A DNA stretch of 64,000 bases from Nothopassalora personata (taxonomy: Eukaryota > Ascomycota > Dothideomycetes > Mycosphaerellales > Mycosphaerellaceae), in assembly GCA_033816765.1 (NCBI GenBank), contig CM066292.1, forward strand, positions 4,898,001-4,962,000. Reading direction: 5' to 3'. Both the position numbers and the translations under genes were made by a program. Shown here piece after piece: positions 1 through 12,500 of the stretch. Every line of letters begins with the position of its first letter. Within the stretch, counting starts at the first letter, position 1. The notes under the pieces are model-generated. The model worked only from the letters and a program-made list of their open reading frames with translations, made no database searches and had not been told where the DNA came from.

Positions 1-18
1 TCTTTGCGGCCTATAACG

Positions 19-540
19 ATGTCTTCTTCTTCTTCTAAAAACCGTCTCCGGCTCGCTAAGGAAATTAACGAACATAGTCGTCTAGTAGATCTCGCGTGTA
101 ACTATTACTTCTTTAACGGTTTATCCTACGTCGCTATAGAAGGTAACTTTCGGCTTCGGTATTCGGAGTATGTTCGTTGCGGGCGTAAGTGTATAAACCT
201 ATCCTAGGAGTCTCTTAACAAGACCCGGGAGGAGTACCGGAAAAAGGTCGAAAAAGATAAGGAAGAGCTTACGGAGATCTTAGCACGGTTAATGCGGGAC
301 AAGGCAATACTTCGCTAAGCGGAGGAGCGCGCGCGTAAGAAGGTATAGTATCTAGAGGCCTCTATTTCGGCCTCTAGAGAGATTAAGGACGTCGATTGTC
401 CTACTACCGATGCGACTATTAGTCTCTCTCCTACTGTATAGTCCTCGATCGACTTTGTTAATAACGCGATCGATTTCTCTGTCCCTTCTAGTTCTATTAG
501 ATAGCCCGTAAATAACTGGGCGGCGCTTTCCGGAGCGGAG
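19..540 (+). pseudogene. antisense accessory coiled-coil frame of copy A
   Basis: Starts MSSSSSKNRLR at base 19 and is open to a TAG at about 205, then continues in the same frame through scattered stops to about 540. It has a short cysteine motif (RCGRKCINLS) followed by a charged, Lys/Glu/Arg-rich helix (around KTREEYRKKVEKDKEELTE) typical of a coiled coil. It lies 3' of pol and on the opposite strand. The same position in copies B and C holds a frame of the same plan but with a different sequence. I recognise the general style from hypothetical proteins next to fungal retrotransposons, but the function is unknown. The stops are RIP-type (for example TGG to TAG). Confidence 0.6.
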
Positions 541-599
541 CCTTAGGGCGAGTCCCTAGGGGTAGAGACTCGTTAGGGTATTTACTTATAAGTTATGTC

Positions 600-3500
600 C
601 CCTAGTCGCTCGTCGGCCGTGAGATCGATTGTCGTTAGTTATCTCGGCGGACCCATTTTTAGTATTGTCGGATCTTTTACTAACAGTTTTGTAGGTTCTA
701 TTTTAGTTCCTAGGTATTTTCTAATTCGTCGTATCCTTTCTACTTAACAAGGTATCGCTAACCTTTCTTACCTAGGATTTTTTCGACTTTAAATTCGTTT
801 TCTGCTTCTAGCTCGAAATAGAAGCTTTCCTAGTAGGGTGTTTCGGCGTCTACGGGTTCTAACTTAGAGATGTAGAAGACTAGGTGGATTTTTACGTTAG
901 GTAGTAGTCGTAGGCGGTAATTAACTAGTCCTATAACTTTATTAATAAAAAATGGTCCGACCTTAACGTAATCTAGTTTCTTAGTCTATCTTCTTATTCT
1001 TAAGTTTTTTATAAGGAGATAGACCTTATCCCCTTCCTTTAGTAGAGGTGCTATTTTTCTCGTATCTTGCCGTTACTAAGACAGTTTATATTATGCATCT
1101 TCGATCGCCTTACGTGTTTCTTTATACACTTCCTTAAGAGTATCCGTCGTTACGATTACTCTTTCGGCTTATAGGTAAGATCTAGGTGTTCCAAATAGGT
1201 TAGGATCTTTACTAAAGTTTGTATAGAATGGTGTTGTTAAAGTTGTCTCCGATTTATAGTTATTTAGTGTAATCTGCGCTATTAGTAGTAATAAAACCTA
1301 GTTATCTTATGCGTAGTTAATGTAGTGTCGTAGGTATTGTTCTAGCGTTTAGTTCATCCTTTCGGTTTATCCGTCTATCCCTATATAATATGCTATTAAC
1401 AGCTTATGTTTAATTCCGATCGTCCCTATAAGCGTCTTCTAGTAGTTTAATGTAAATAACTTGTCTCTATCCGTTATGAACGCTTAAGGGAATCCGTAGT
1501 ACCGGATAAGTCTATCTAGTACGAGGTATCCGAGCTGCTCTACATTGTATGTCTCTAATGTAGGAATGAAGTATACGTATTTCGTAAGTCTATTAACTAT
1601 AACTAGTATTATGTCGTATAGTTGTTTCGTAACTTAGTCTCTCGACAGTAGGAGTTTTATAATAAAGTCTATTGTAACCTCGTCTTATAGTTTCGTCGGT
1701 AGTGCCCTAAACTGTAGGTAACCGTATTTCGCATGTCTCGCCGCCTTATTTCGTTAGCAGTGTACGCATTGCTTAATGTAACGTAACACCTTAAGTCTTA
1801 TCTATAGGAATAAGAAGCTACGTTATATTAGGTCTATTGTCTTTAAAGTTCTAGGGTGTCTATAAGTTAGTCCGTCGTAATGTTGTCGTATATATTCTTC
1901 TTCTCGATCTTTTAGTACCTAGTATTTTCCTTACGATATAGGGAATTGTTCGTCCTTATCGCCTAATATCCGTACGATGTTATTAAATTCTCTAGTGTTA
2001 GCGCTAAGACTTCCGTTAGGGTTCGTCTTTAGTATTTTGTGTTACACTAGTTCTTTTCCTTCTATGTAGTCGCTTCTTTGGCTTAGCGCGTCGGCGCGGC
2101 TATTTTCTCTTCCTAGAGTATATTTAATTTCGAACTTGTATTACCCTAGTAGCTCCGACTAGCGGGCTTACCTTCGGGTAAGTTCTTTCGTCGTTATAAA
2201 GTACGTAAGATTCTTATAGTTAGAAAGAATCGTTAACTTCGGTAGGCCCTCGATATATACTCTCTAATGTTATATAGTAGTAACAATAGCTAGAAGCTCT
2301 TTATTATAGATGTCGTAGTTCTGTTCCGCTATAGTCATTTTCCGGGAATAATAGGCTACTAGGTGTCTCTACCTATTGTGTGTCTATGTTAAACACGCGC
2401 CTATTACTATATTAGACGTATCGGTCTCGATGTAGACTTCCTTACTACTATCGAATAATCGAAGCGTAGGGGCGGAAGCGTATTGTTCCTTAAGTTTCTT
2501 AAACGCTTTAATCTATTCCTTTCCCTATTTCTAGGTAACGTCTTTTCTCGTAAGCATCGTTATTAGTACTGCTATTTTTACGTAGTCCTTAATGAATTTC
2601 CGGTTATAGTTCGCTAGTCTAAGGAATAATTGTACGTCCTTAACTGTTTTCGGTTCTAGCTATTCTCTAATTAACTATATCTTCGTAGGGTCGATCGTTA
2701 TCCCTATAGTGCTAATAATAAAGCCTAAGAATTTAACTTCTTTCTTATAGAATTCGCATTTCTCGGGTGCTATCTTAAATCCTAAACGCGTAAGTCGTTC
2801 GAATACGTCCTAGACTTGCTTTATGTGATTCTAAAGGGATCCTTTCGTATAGACTAATATGTCGTCTATATAAGCGATAACGTATACGTCGAGTAGGTCT
2901 CTAAGTGTTTCGTTGACAAGGTCCTAATAGGATACGGGTGCGTTAGTTAATCCTATTAGCATAACTAAGAATTCGTAAAGTCCGTATCTTATTCTAAAAG
3001 CGGTTTTCTATTCTTCTCCTTCTACTATCCGTATAGCGTAGAAGGCATCTCGTAGGTTAATCTTCGTATACTAGTCTAATCCGGTTAATCTATCTTATGC
3101 TTCTTCGATATTAGGTAGCGGGTATCGGTTCTTAATCGTAATCTCGTTTAACTTCCTATAGTCTTGTACGAGTCGTAACTTCCCGTTTGCTTTTAGAACG
3201 AACATGTATAGAGTTCCTACACTTAAGGTAGATCTTCTTATCTATCCTTTAGCTAGCTTCTCCTTTAGCTATTCTCGTAGGGTCTATAGCTCTTTCTTAG
3301 ACATTTAGTATAGGGGTCCCTATAGAGGCTCTTTCCCTAGCTAAATGTTTATCTTATGATCCTATAGTTAGTGCTTAGGTAAGGCATCCTTACCTCTTTC
3401 CTCTTTAAAGAGTCGCAACCACTTACGATACTCCTTAGGAATACTTAACTCTAAGATGTTAGTATCCTTCGATAGTACGTTACTTCTATTACTTCTAGTA

Positions 3501-4850
3501 ACTTCGTAACCCGGCGGCCCTACGCTAGTGTCTATCCCGGTCGAAGGTAGTTCTTCTATCCTTCTATTCGGCGTAAGCTATGTCCTATTTAGCTGTCTCT
3601 TTACCTTATCTACTAGCGAACGCTACCGCTACGTAGGCTAAATGTCGATAACATAGTCGCATTCCCTAAATATAAGTACTCCTCTTCTCTAGTCGATTAC
3701 TAGATTATACTTTCTTAACTAAGGCATACCTAGTACGATATTATAACTAGCTATGTTAGTAACATCTAAGATAATCTCCTCGTAGTGCCGTTAGATAGTA
3801 AGTGGTAGCGGTATCGTCTCGCGCTCTACACTAGGTAAGGATAATCCGTCTACCGCGATTAATTTATAACCCTCTTTCTTCTTATAGGTAGCGATCCTAT
3901 GTCTTATAATAAATAATTCGGAGGTAAAGTTCCCGCTTACTCCGGAATTTATTATAGTATCTATCTTATGCCCGTTAACGATAATCTTAGTTCGAAATAC
4001 TATTGTTATTAGTAATGCTTAAGCCTTTTCTATGTTATATAACTCCCTTCGATCGCTTATTCCTAGGGAGTTAATCCTTTTCCCTATTCGTATATAGAAC
4101 GTCGTACTTCGTGTCTCGAGGCCTCCGCTTAAACCTAGCGCGAGCCTTTCTATATCCGTACCTATATTTGGTAACGTTCCTAGATATTCTACGTTTCTAA
4201 GTAGAGTACGCGTACGTGTTATACTACGTTACGTAATTTATTCGATATAAATGTTCCTAACGGTATAAGGTATCCGGTTCCTATTATTTGGCTCCCTATC
4301 GGTAGTCGTTCCGTAATAGCGGTTACTAGATTCTCGGCTATTTCTATAAGTAGGTATCCCTAGGCTATGCCTCGTAGGGTGTCGAGCGTCTTATTAAACT
4401 TAATAGAGTATAGTATCCTTCGTCCGCCTATCTTAGGTAGAAATTCCTCGTGCCTTCTTTATAGGTGTACAATTATGTTATATAATTTCTTAGGTGCATT
4501 AATTGTAAAGGTTAGTTGTTTATTATCTTCGTTAGTGTCGCTCTCTTCTCCTTCGGAGGAATCTTCTTCGCTTAATTCTTCCGGATCCTAATCTTCTTTA
4601 ATAGTATCTAGTCCGGTAGTTTCTTAACTTTCTTCCTATAGTTCCGGTAACTACGATCCGTTCTATCCTAGGTCCTAGTTTTCCTTATCGCTTCTATCGT
4701 CGTTAAAGTAGGATTCGTTAATCTCTACTTCTCGGAGCGTAGCGTTTTGCCTATACGTCGCTCCTAGGGTTCCTCTCGGTTATTAAGGCTAATACCCTAC
4801 GCCTAATTTCGCGGCGTAGTAAACTTAACACGAGTCTTAGTAATAGAATC
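600..4850 (-). pseudogene. pol: decayed pol of copy A (PR-RT-RNaseH-IN-chromodomain)
   Basis: Minus-strand translation shows, from right to left, retropepsin remnants near 3600-4000, reverse transcriptase with the YIDD catalytic motif at about 2862-2878, RNase H near 2150-2500, integrase near 1100-1900, and a chromodomain near 700-830 (VEKILGKKG...YLVK.KGYDE). It aligns nearly base for base with copy C (39880-43150) and fragment F (52905-53822). Many Trp and Gln codons are stops and many Cys and His codons read Tyr, as expected from CpA-to-TpA mutation. It cannot make a functional protein. Confidence 0.88.
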
Positions 4851-5990
4851 GCTAATGAAGGCTTCTATAACTATTTCGAGACTCGGATTCGATCTCGTAG
4901 TCGACTCTTTGTGTTATTATATTAAACTATCGTAGTTAGTTCTTCGTATTAAATAGAATAAGTACTATTTGCTACCTATAGTATCCTCCTCGTCCTTCTA
5001 AGGGGTCTAGGAGAGGCGTCGTGCTTCTATTACTAGCTCTCTCCCCTACTCTCCGAGTATAGTCGGTATCTCCTTAAGATCTAACGCTACTCTTAGATTT
5101 ACTAGTTCGGGGTTGTATTATATTAAACTGTTCGCGGCGTACTATATTCTTACCGCGGCAGTCCCTTACTAGGTAGCTAGGTTTACTACATCCGTAGTAA
5201 GTTCGTGTTTCTTTCGAACTCCGGGATGCTCTATTCCCGTTGCTGTTCCTAATCTTACGACCTTTCTCGGTAACGTCGAGTTCTATTAGCTATAGTCCGT
5301 AGTACGGTTTGTCCCTAGGCTTATTATTATAGTTGTCGTAGAAGCCTCTATTACGGTTATTATAGCCTAGTGTATATCTAGCCTTTCCGGATACCTTAGA
5401 ATCGTATCGTCGTTCTATAGCTCTCTTGTAGAGCCTATCGTTAAGATTAATCGTAACTCTAACGAGGTCGCCTAAGCTATCGATCTTCCGACCGTCCCTT
5501 ATTAACTCGTCCTTAATATGCTCCTTTAGTCCTCTCCGGTACATAACTTAAAGTGCTTCGTCGTCCTAATCGGTAAGTTGCGCGTATTCCTAGAATTTAG
5601 CAGCATATTCGGTAGTAGATGTCTTCTAGGTTAAATACTAAATAACACGAACGGCAGTAGTAATCTTATTAGAGACACTAAAGACGCTCTTTATAGTATG
5701 CTTAAGATAGTTGTATAACCTAAAGATTCCGTCGGTATTGTCTTCTCCGTTGCTGTCTAGGAATTTCCTAAGGAATAGTTTAACCTAATGCTATGCTCGT
5801 CCTCTTAAAAAGGTAGTAGTAAAGACAGGTTTAAGGTTCTTAGGCATAGAGTTAAACAAGAAGTACATGTCTATCTAAGAGACCTAAGTGTCGAACTTGT
5901 CTCGGTCGCTATAGTAGTATTCTAGCTTACTAACCTTAAGGGTGTCGTTGCCTATATAAGTAGCTAAGGCATAAATAGCATCGTTTACGG
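4850..5990 (-). pseudogene. gag: decayed gag of copy A
   Basis: The minus strand at 5290-5544 keeps an open stretch with the end of a retrotransposon gag domain (RGLKEHIKDELIRDG...LVRVTINLNDRLYKRA). A CCHC knuckle remnant follows at about 5130-5215, with cysteines replaced by Tyr and a surviving RDCRGKN. The rest of the frame towards 5990 is broken by stops. It lies between the 5' LTR at 6080-6483 and pol. Borders are approximate. Confidence 0.8.
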
Positions 5991-6067
5991 TCTAAGGTCG
6001 TCGGGCTCTACTTGTTTTACTAGGGGCGGGTGTTCCCCGTTTACTCTATCGGTCTCCTATCGTAGAG

Positions 6068-6079
6068 GGCGTTTAAAGC
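6068..6079 (-). other. candidate primer-binding site of copy A, self-priming type
   Basis: Immediately inside the 5' LTR, the minus strand reads GCTTTAAACGCC. Its TTAAACGCC is the exact complement of GGCGTTTAA within the LTR (6268-6276), so the transcript start region could fold onto it. There is no TGG start as expected for a tRNA 3' end, although RIP could have altered one. The self-priming reading is inference. Confidence 0.5.
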
Positions 6080-6483
6080 TGTTAGGTTTAGTATAACCTA
6101 ATAATATTACAAGTTAAGAAGACAAGCTTAATCGGGTTTGTTCTCGGGCCAATAAGAAGTTAAGGGAGAGTAATAAAGTAGTAGCTGTCTTGTCTTATAA
6201 AGACTAAGTAGTAGTAAGGTAGAGGTTAGGTTATAGTGTATTCTAAACAGTAATATTAAATAGTAAGTTAAACGCCTCGAAACTATAGGGGGTTCTTAGC
6301 GTTCCTAAATATAAAGGAGATTCGTAGATCTCGGTAATTAGTCTAATTATTCTAAGCATAAGCAGTCTAATTAGTCTAAGCATAAGCAGTCTAATCGCCC
6401 TAAGTCTAAGCGCTTAGGTAGGATAAGTTACGTGTTTGTCTTATCGTTATAATTCTAGGGTCTATAGGAATCATTCCGTAACA
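6080..6483 (-). repeat. 5' LTR of copy A (404 bp)
   Basis: Bounded by TGTTA...TAACA inverted ends. A near-identical 405-bp copy lies at 38737-39141 (3' LTR of copy C). On the minus strand it has a TATA-like stretch (complement of AAATATAAAG at about 6307-6316). About 35 nt downstream is GGCGTTTAA (6268-6276), which is complementary to the sequence just inside the LTR (6068-6076). Two near-repeats of CTAATTAGTCTAAGCATAAG lie at about 6350-6395. Confidence 0.92.
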
Positions 6484-8275
6484 TATAGCCTATAGACATG
6501 TCCTTCTAGAATAGCATTTTAGATAGTCTATCTAGGTAAACTCTATATTTCTTATATAGGAGTTCTATAGAGATTAGTATTATATCTAACTCTAGAGAGT
6601 AAAGCATATTACGAAGGAGGAGGGTAGTCTCTTAACTAAGATAGTTCTTTATAACCTATTCTAATTCTCCTTTAGTTATAAGGGATCCTTACCTAACGGC
6701 CTATAAGAAGTATATAGGCCTAAGTCTTAGCCTAATATTTTAAAGGTCTATAAGATTATTATAGATATAGAAGGGTATACCTATATTATAGACTTTGTCT
6801 ATTAATATTAGGTTTAATATAGTAGCTACTACCCTTCCTATATATACTAGTTATATAACTGCAATAGCTACTCTAGACCTCCTATATAGTTATCTTTAGT
6901 CGCTATTACTATTAGAGCTATACTCCTAATTAGATAATATGTCTAACTAGTTATTAATTACTATAGCAATCCTCTTCCTAGAGGACTTGCTGCCCTTTAT
7001 CTTCTTTACCCTATCCTTTAGGGTCTCTTTACCCTTCTTAGACTTATTCCTAGGATTCTTCTCTAGATACTACTTATAGTAGTTAACGGTAGTATGCTTA
7101 TATAAGTACTATATATACTGCTTATTATTATTCTTACTTAAGAATGCTCTAATAAAGCTATTACTAGGCTTATAGGTAGTAGGTACTTACTCCTTCCTAA
7201 GAGTTATAAACATTCTCTCTAGGGTAGTTAATTCTAGGGGATTATTATGTCTCTATGTCCTAAGCTACTTAATATAGTTTAGGCCTTTAATAAAGTATAG
7301 TCTATAGATACTATTAGGGAGGACAAATAAGGATTCAAGTAGTAACTTATTATTAACTAGGGAGGATCTAATAAATTGCTCTATAGTAGTCTTATAGTTA
7401 TATACCTATACTTAAAAGTCTTTATAGTGCTTTAATATATTAGGTCTTATAGCATCTAATTTAATATAACTAATTGCTTTTAGAGTATTATATAGATTAA
7501 TTGTAATAACTAGCTTATATATTGCCTTAATTAAATTATATAATTCCTTAGCTAACTTGTCTATATCTCTAAAGTTTAGCCTTAGGGTAGAGTCTAATCT
7601 AGCTATAATAATACTAAAAGATTGTATATCCTCTTTCTTCTATCGCTTATAGGCAGCTTTATATCCTATACTACTAGTAATGTCCTAAGGAGCTTTGTTC
7701 TAGGTAGTAGTCTTATTCTAAGCATTCTTAGTCGTATCTTAGGGTTGTTTATAAGCTGCCCTATTTAGAGTATACTTTAGATTAACCTAGTCTAGGTTAT
7801 AGATAATATATCTAACTAGATCCTTCTCTAGTAGTACGCTAATTAGTATAGATTTCTATGCCTAAAACTGTACGCCTTTTCTAAGTACCTAGTTATCCTT
7901 AGTAGACCTTACTAGGTTGCTAGAGATATTGTTTCTAAACTCTATATCTAGTCTAGCTCTTTTAGATGCTATACTACGGTAATAATACTTAGTGCCGATA
8001 TCCTATAGTAGTTCTTAAATCGATTAGATAGTTATCCGTAAAATAGATATAGGGTCGGGTCTACTAGTAAAGCAAGCTAATCCTTAATAGAGCTTCGATA
8101 ACAATTTAGGTTTTAGAATAAATAGGTAGAGGAGTACTCGGGCTTATAACCTATTATAAATAGGTATTTAACGAGTATAAGCTTCTAGATTAAAACGATA
8201 GGGTAGATTAGTAACCCTTATAAATTGCTATAGGGTGTAAGACTATCTAGCTATAGAAATAGTGTAATATAGTAT
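6484..8275 (-). mobile_element. RIP-decayed repeat with gag-like frame (possible Ty1/copia)
   Basis: AT-rich repeat lying between the LTR of copy A and the gene island. One minus-strand frame from about 7660 down to 6980 is readable with few stops (for example KEDIQSFSIIIARLDSTLRL and DIDKLAKELYNLIKAIYKL). It is followed by a possible zinc-knuckle remnant with Tyr in place of Cys and His, then a Lys-rich tail. The layout resembles the gag of Ty1/copia elements. No reverse transcriptase was seen in the remaining part and no LTR was found, so it may be a fragment. Confidence 0.4.
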
Positions 8276-8487
8276 ATGTGTGCCAAGTCCTAACTAACAC
8301 AGCCATTGGTCACCTGATTCATAACAGCCTGCGGTGATCAACACTCCTTGCAAGCCGCCATACGGTCTTCGCACTAAACGCATGTCCGGGACTTCCTTTA
8401 CTGCGCCACGGGATCAGAACTTGCAAAAATGTACTGTACCGCACTGTCTCTTCTCTTTACCATAGTGAGTTTGTCGCGTATGAAGCG

Positions 8488-9570
8488 GTGCCGCTAGCAC
8501 CGACCAGTCTGTCGCCAGATGCCTACATTTGGCCGAACTTCCCGGTGGAGCAGGATGCAACCTGGTTGAGCCAGAAGATTTTTGGCAGAAATGGTGAGCC
8601 TGCTGCTAAAGATGGATGTGCTATCTGGGTGTTCAACACGACGGCCGACGTGCCTGAGAGGACTGTCTTTCGTCGCTCGATGGCGACTGCTTGATCATTC
8701 CACATGCTGGAGCGATGGATATTCAGACTGAGCTAGGCAAGCTACTGGTGAGGCAGAACGAAGTAGCAGTTATTCCACGAGGCATTCGATACAGAATCAC
8801 TCCCCTGACGGGAGCAACAAGAGGCACTATCTGTGAACTCTTTCAAGGCCACTTTCAACTTCCTTCCTCTGGAGCCATCGGCTCAACAGGTCTAGCCAAC
8901 ATCCGTGACTTTCAAATCCCCAAAGCCTACTTTGACGGAAACCGTCACGACGGTAAAGCTACCTCAAACAACACCGGCGACTGGACCATCATCTCCCGCC
9001 TAGCTGGCCGCCTCTGGTCTTGCCCGCAAAATCACACTCCTTATGATGTCGCCGCCTGGCACCGGCGCCTGCTACCCCTACAAGTACGACCTCGCCCGAC
9101 TCTGCGTGATGGGCAACATGGTCTTCGACGAACACGACCCGTCCCTCTACGTGGTTCTCAGAGCACCCGTTGCCTCGGAACCCGGAACGGCCGTCGTAGA
9201 ATTTGCCAATCATCCCACCCCGCTGGAACATCGCAGAAGACACATTGTGAATCCCATACTATCATCGCAATACCACGAAGGAGTTTCTTGGGACGATTGT
9301 GAATGCACAGCATCCGAAGCATCCGCTGAATGCTAGTGGGAGGAAGGGAGATTTGTGCCTTGGGCGTGTGGGTCGAATGGAGGCATGGTCACGCATGGGG
9401 TGGAGGAGGAGGCGTTTCAGAAGGCGAGCCATGGGGAGTTGACGCCGAGGAAGCTGCAGGATGACGGATGGCATTACTTTTTGTTGGAGACGCAGAGGCC
9501 GTTGTTTGTCAGTGAGTGGGCGGAGCGGCTGGAGGCGAGAAAGTTGGGTGGAAAGGGTGGAAAGATTTGA
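8488..9570 (+). pseudogene. hmgA: homogentisate 1,2-dioxygenase pseudogene, truncated and frameshifted
   Basis: The translation follows homogentisate dioxygenase, the ring-cleaving iron enzyme of tyrosine and phenylalanine catabolism, but only by switching frames. Recognisable blocks are VFNTTADVPERTVF, DIQTELGKLLVRQNE with VIPRGIRYR (8706-8795), GDWTIISRLAGRLWSC, YPYKYDLARLCVMGN (about 9070-9125), YYHRNTTKEFLG (about 9270-9300) and a C-terminal HG/LETQRPL...SEWAERLEARK block to 9570. The iron-site His and Glu of the YHRN...EF block are still readable. Frame changes occur near 8670 (one base lost), 9062 (one base gained), about 9220 and about 9350, and one Trp codon in the penultimate block is TGA. 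The N-terminal third of the enzyme is absent. The damage is mainly indels, not RIP-type substitutions. Confidence 0.9.
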
Positions 9571-12500
9571 GTTTGGTGTCATTGTCATCGTCCTGGAGAG
9601 TCTAGACCTGATATTGTCGTCAAACAATTCGTCATGAATGCGAACTGTATCCAGATGTCACAATTCTAGCTACATACCGCAGAGCGTGTCAGACTCGACC
9701 AACACAGGCCGAACTTCCGAGCTGTCAGCAGCTCAAGCTCCCCACCTCAATATCTTACTCGCTGCCCACTTTGCCTCTGCTCTCTGCGACTACACCAGCA
9801 TCTCAGAGCTAGCTATATATATCATCTCAAATCGTACTTACTCATCAATAAAGCAAGTTGAAGCTGGCCTTCAACGTCGGCAATACGATACGGCAGATCG
9901 TGTAGTGTGTGAGTATCTATGAATACAAGCAGCAGCCTTTCAGCTTTGCGACTTGCCTCGTACGGTACATCAAAATACTGACGATTACGCAGAGTGGTTA
10001 TCGTAAGGCTTCCCAGCAAACGATTATTACAGAATCATATCCTAACGCGTTATAGACGTCTCGTTGTGGTAGTATATCTTCACAACTTCTCCGAGGAGGT
10101 CCCCTGTTCGATCCGTACGTTTCTCCCATGGATGGTAGGCTGCGAGCATGTCGCTAACTTCTGTCCAGAGGGTACGGTCAATCATATGATATGGATTTAT
10201 TATATGGATTCTTTTTTCGTCATCTTTAACTTCTCGCTGTCACTTTTGGGCTTCTCTACTCCAAAGATGAACTTTTCACAATGTCTGCATATGAGATACT
10301 CGAAATGCAGTCCGTAGTATGTTTTTGCCCGTTGTGAGTGCGTCTCTCGGCGGATTGACGTCAAACCCAGTGCAATGCCCGAGGTGCCCTGAGTGGAAGA
10401 GCTAGGGTGAATTCACACATGGTAGGAGTCTTGGCAATCTGACTAGCTTTCACGGCTGACTGGCTCGCCCGTCCTTTTGCACGTCTGACATCGACAACAG
10501 CATGCTGGACATGACCTCCAGTCTTCGCAAACGCAGGAATCAGATGTCCTGAGCAGATATAGCGACTCATGACATCCCGTCTTCACATAGCAAACATCAT
10601 ATCTCTTCGGCAACGCAGCACAGCTCTGTATTGCATCATGGAGCACCGTCTGCACATCAGAACAGTCCTACGATAAGATCTTATGTTGCCAACTTCGACT
10701 GGGCTCATGATAGAGAGGTGAGATGGGTAAATTAGGAGGTGACGTTGGACTCTCTTCCGCTTTTGGACTACAAAGACGTTGGCCTCAACTCTCGAATTTA
10801 ACATCATTTTAACATTCCATCATACTGTCTAATCGTCACGCACAGAGTCTATACTTGCTCGAACACGGCGTACGCAGTCAAGAGTGCAAGCTTTGCGAGG
10901 CGTCTCGTCGCCTCCGAAACAAACATCCCCTCCAGCCCTATCAGCTTACTGAAGTCGTGCGTGGAGTGCAGCAACCCGAGCGAGCGAAAAATCCCGACCT
11001 GCGAAGAGGCTGTTGTACTGGTCGTCGATGCTATCCATATTCCACATCCACAACATGCTCCGGACGGCTCGTCGACTTGCGATCTGTGACCGACGCGGAA
11101 CACACGCCTCGCTTCCACTTTACAAGCAGCGCAAAGGCTGAATTGTCCTGAGGTACTTGCGGTATCTATGGCTATCTGTTATGCCTTCATAACGAGCTTA
11201 TTCCGATATCCGCTTGCTCGCAGAAATCGTACGCCTGAGGCAAGCCCCACCTCGACGACAACAACCTCGATACTCTATTCGTGTAGGATGGCGGCTGCGC
11301 CTTCGATCATCCGCTTTATTTCACGAACCTATGTGCTGAGCTTAACTGGTATACGTAAGCTTATCCAGGTTGGTGGAATCGGGTAAAAGGCTCACCCTTG
11401 CTAAATCTCCCAAGACTTCGTCCGTTCAGCGCCTCCACCGAGTAACTTCTTCAGAAGTGCGAGCACGTGGTCATTATGCTGCACCGTCCCTTCGCCCAAC
11501 ATACCTGTCCAGACTGGGCGAACAAAATGCTCGGGAATGACCATGCACACGAAGTAGACGTGAAAGTCGTCGCTTCCCCAGCTCCGGCCACTAAAGTCAA
11601 AATCGGCAGAGCATTGTTCGAATGCACCGCGAACGACCACCAGAAACGGAAGGGCATTGAAACACCGGAGAGATTTCCTGGGCTGCCAACATCAAGCATG
11701 AGGAGTCTCATTGCAGGCTGGAGCGAAAGTGAGGACTTGACCGTGCAGAAGATGATGGAAGAGCTTGCATCTACAGAGAGCTGTGGTCTGGGTGATTTGG
11801 GACGAAGTATGTTTACCGTTCCGATCAGGGTTAGAACCAAGCACGTTGTATTGCGGAGGAAACCTGGTCGTCAGGGATAGCATAGCGACAAGAAGATTGA
11901 AATTGTCTGCGAAGGCAGAGAGCTATGTGCCGAGCATCTCATCAGATATCTGTTGAAACTGATCGGTTGTACGTATGGTATGGCCGTTATCCGATGAATT
12001 GCGTGTCATGAAAGATGCTCCAGTGGCTTGGTCCATCGTGTCAGTAAATGCCGATAGGCCATCTTTGGTGTGTGCAAGTCAGTAGATACTGCTTTTGCTT
12101 GATGGTTCGAGCGGCATGTTGTCGTGTACTATAGCCCTTTTGCGATGCCAAGTCTGGTCCCGTATGTTTTTGTATCAGGAGCTGAGCAAACATCACGAAA
12201 CTTATACTTGCGAGACAGATCTGGTAGCGACCAGAGCCTTCAGAATTCTCAGGCAACTCCCAGTCATGCCATTCACAATCCGTGCTGTCTTGATTGGGTT
12301 GCAAGACACTGAAACGACAGGCAACATCAATTCACTCAGGAAGAGCTGCAAACGCATCGGCTGGAAGACTAAGGTGCCTTGGCTTCCAACATCAAACTCT
12401 GTCGATGCTCGAAGAGCTTTCAGCGACATGTACCTTAGTATTGTGGGCGATTTGAGATCCGAGACCGTTGTCCTTTACTACGGTGGCTTCGCGTACTAGG

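Larger units (their letters stand above)
1..6483 (-). mobile_element. RIP-decayed Ty3/gypsy chromovirus, copy A (3' end beyond the left edge)
   Basis: Read on the minus strand the order is LTR (6080-6483), gag (about 4850-5990), protease, reverse transcriptase, RNase H, integrase and chromodomain (about 600-4850), then an accessory frame on the opposite strand (19-540). The 3' LTR lies outside the window. The whole copy is interrupted by TAG and TAA codons, CpA and TpG are scarce and CpG is common, which is the footprint of RIP. It is closely similar to copy C (38737-43150) along pol and LTR, and to copy B along pol. It lacks the tRNA-like module found in B and C. Family assignment is firm from the YIDD polymerase motif and the chromodomain; exact gene borders are approximate. 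Confidence 0.9.

Noticed and set aside
4367..4591. 74-codon plus frame in copy A
   Set aside because: Antisense to decayed pol; appears open only because RIP stops fall on the other strand.
6340..6400. Short repeated CTAAGCATAAG blocks considered as a CRISPR-like array
   Set aside because: Two near-copies inside an LTR of a eukaryotic retrotransposon; no spacers.
10090..10125. GTTCGATCC considered as a tRNA B box
   Set aside because: No A box, acceptor stem or T-stem pairing around it.
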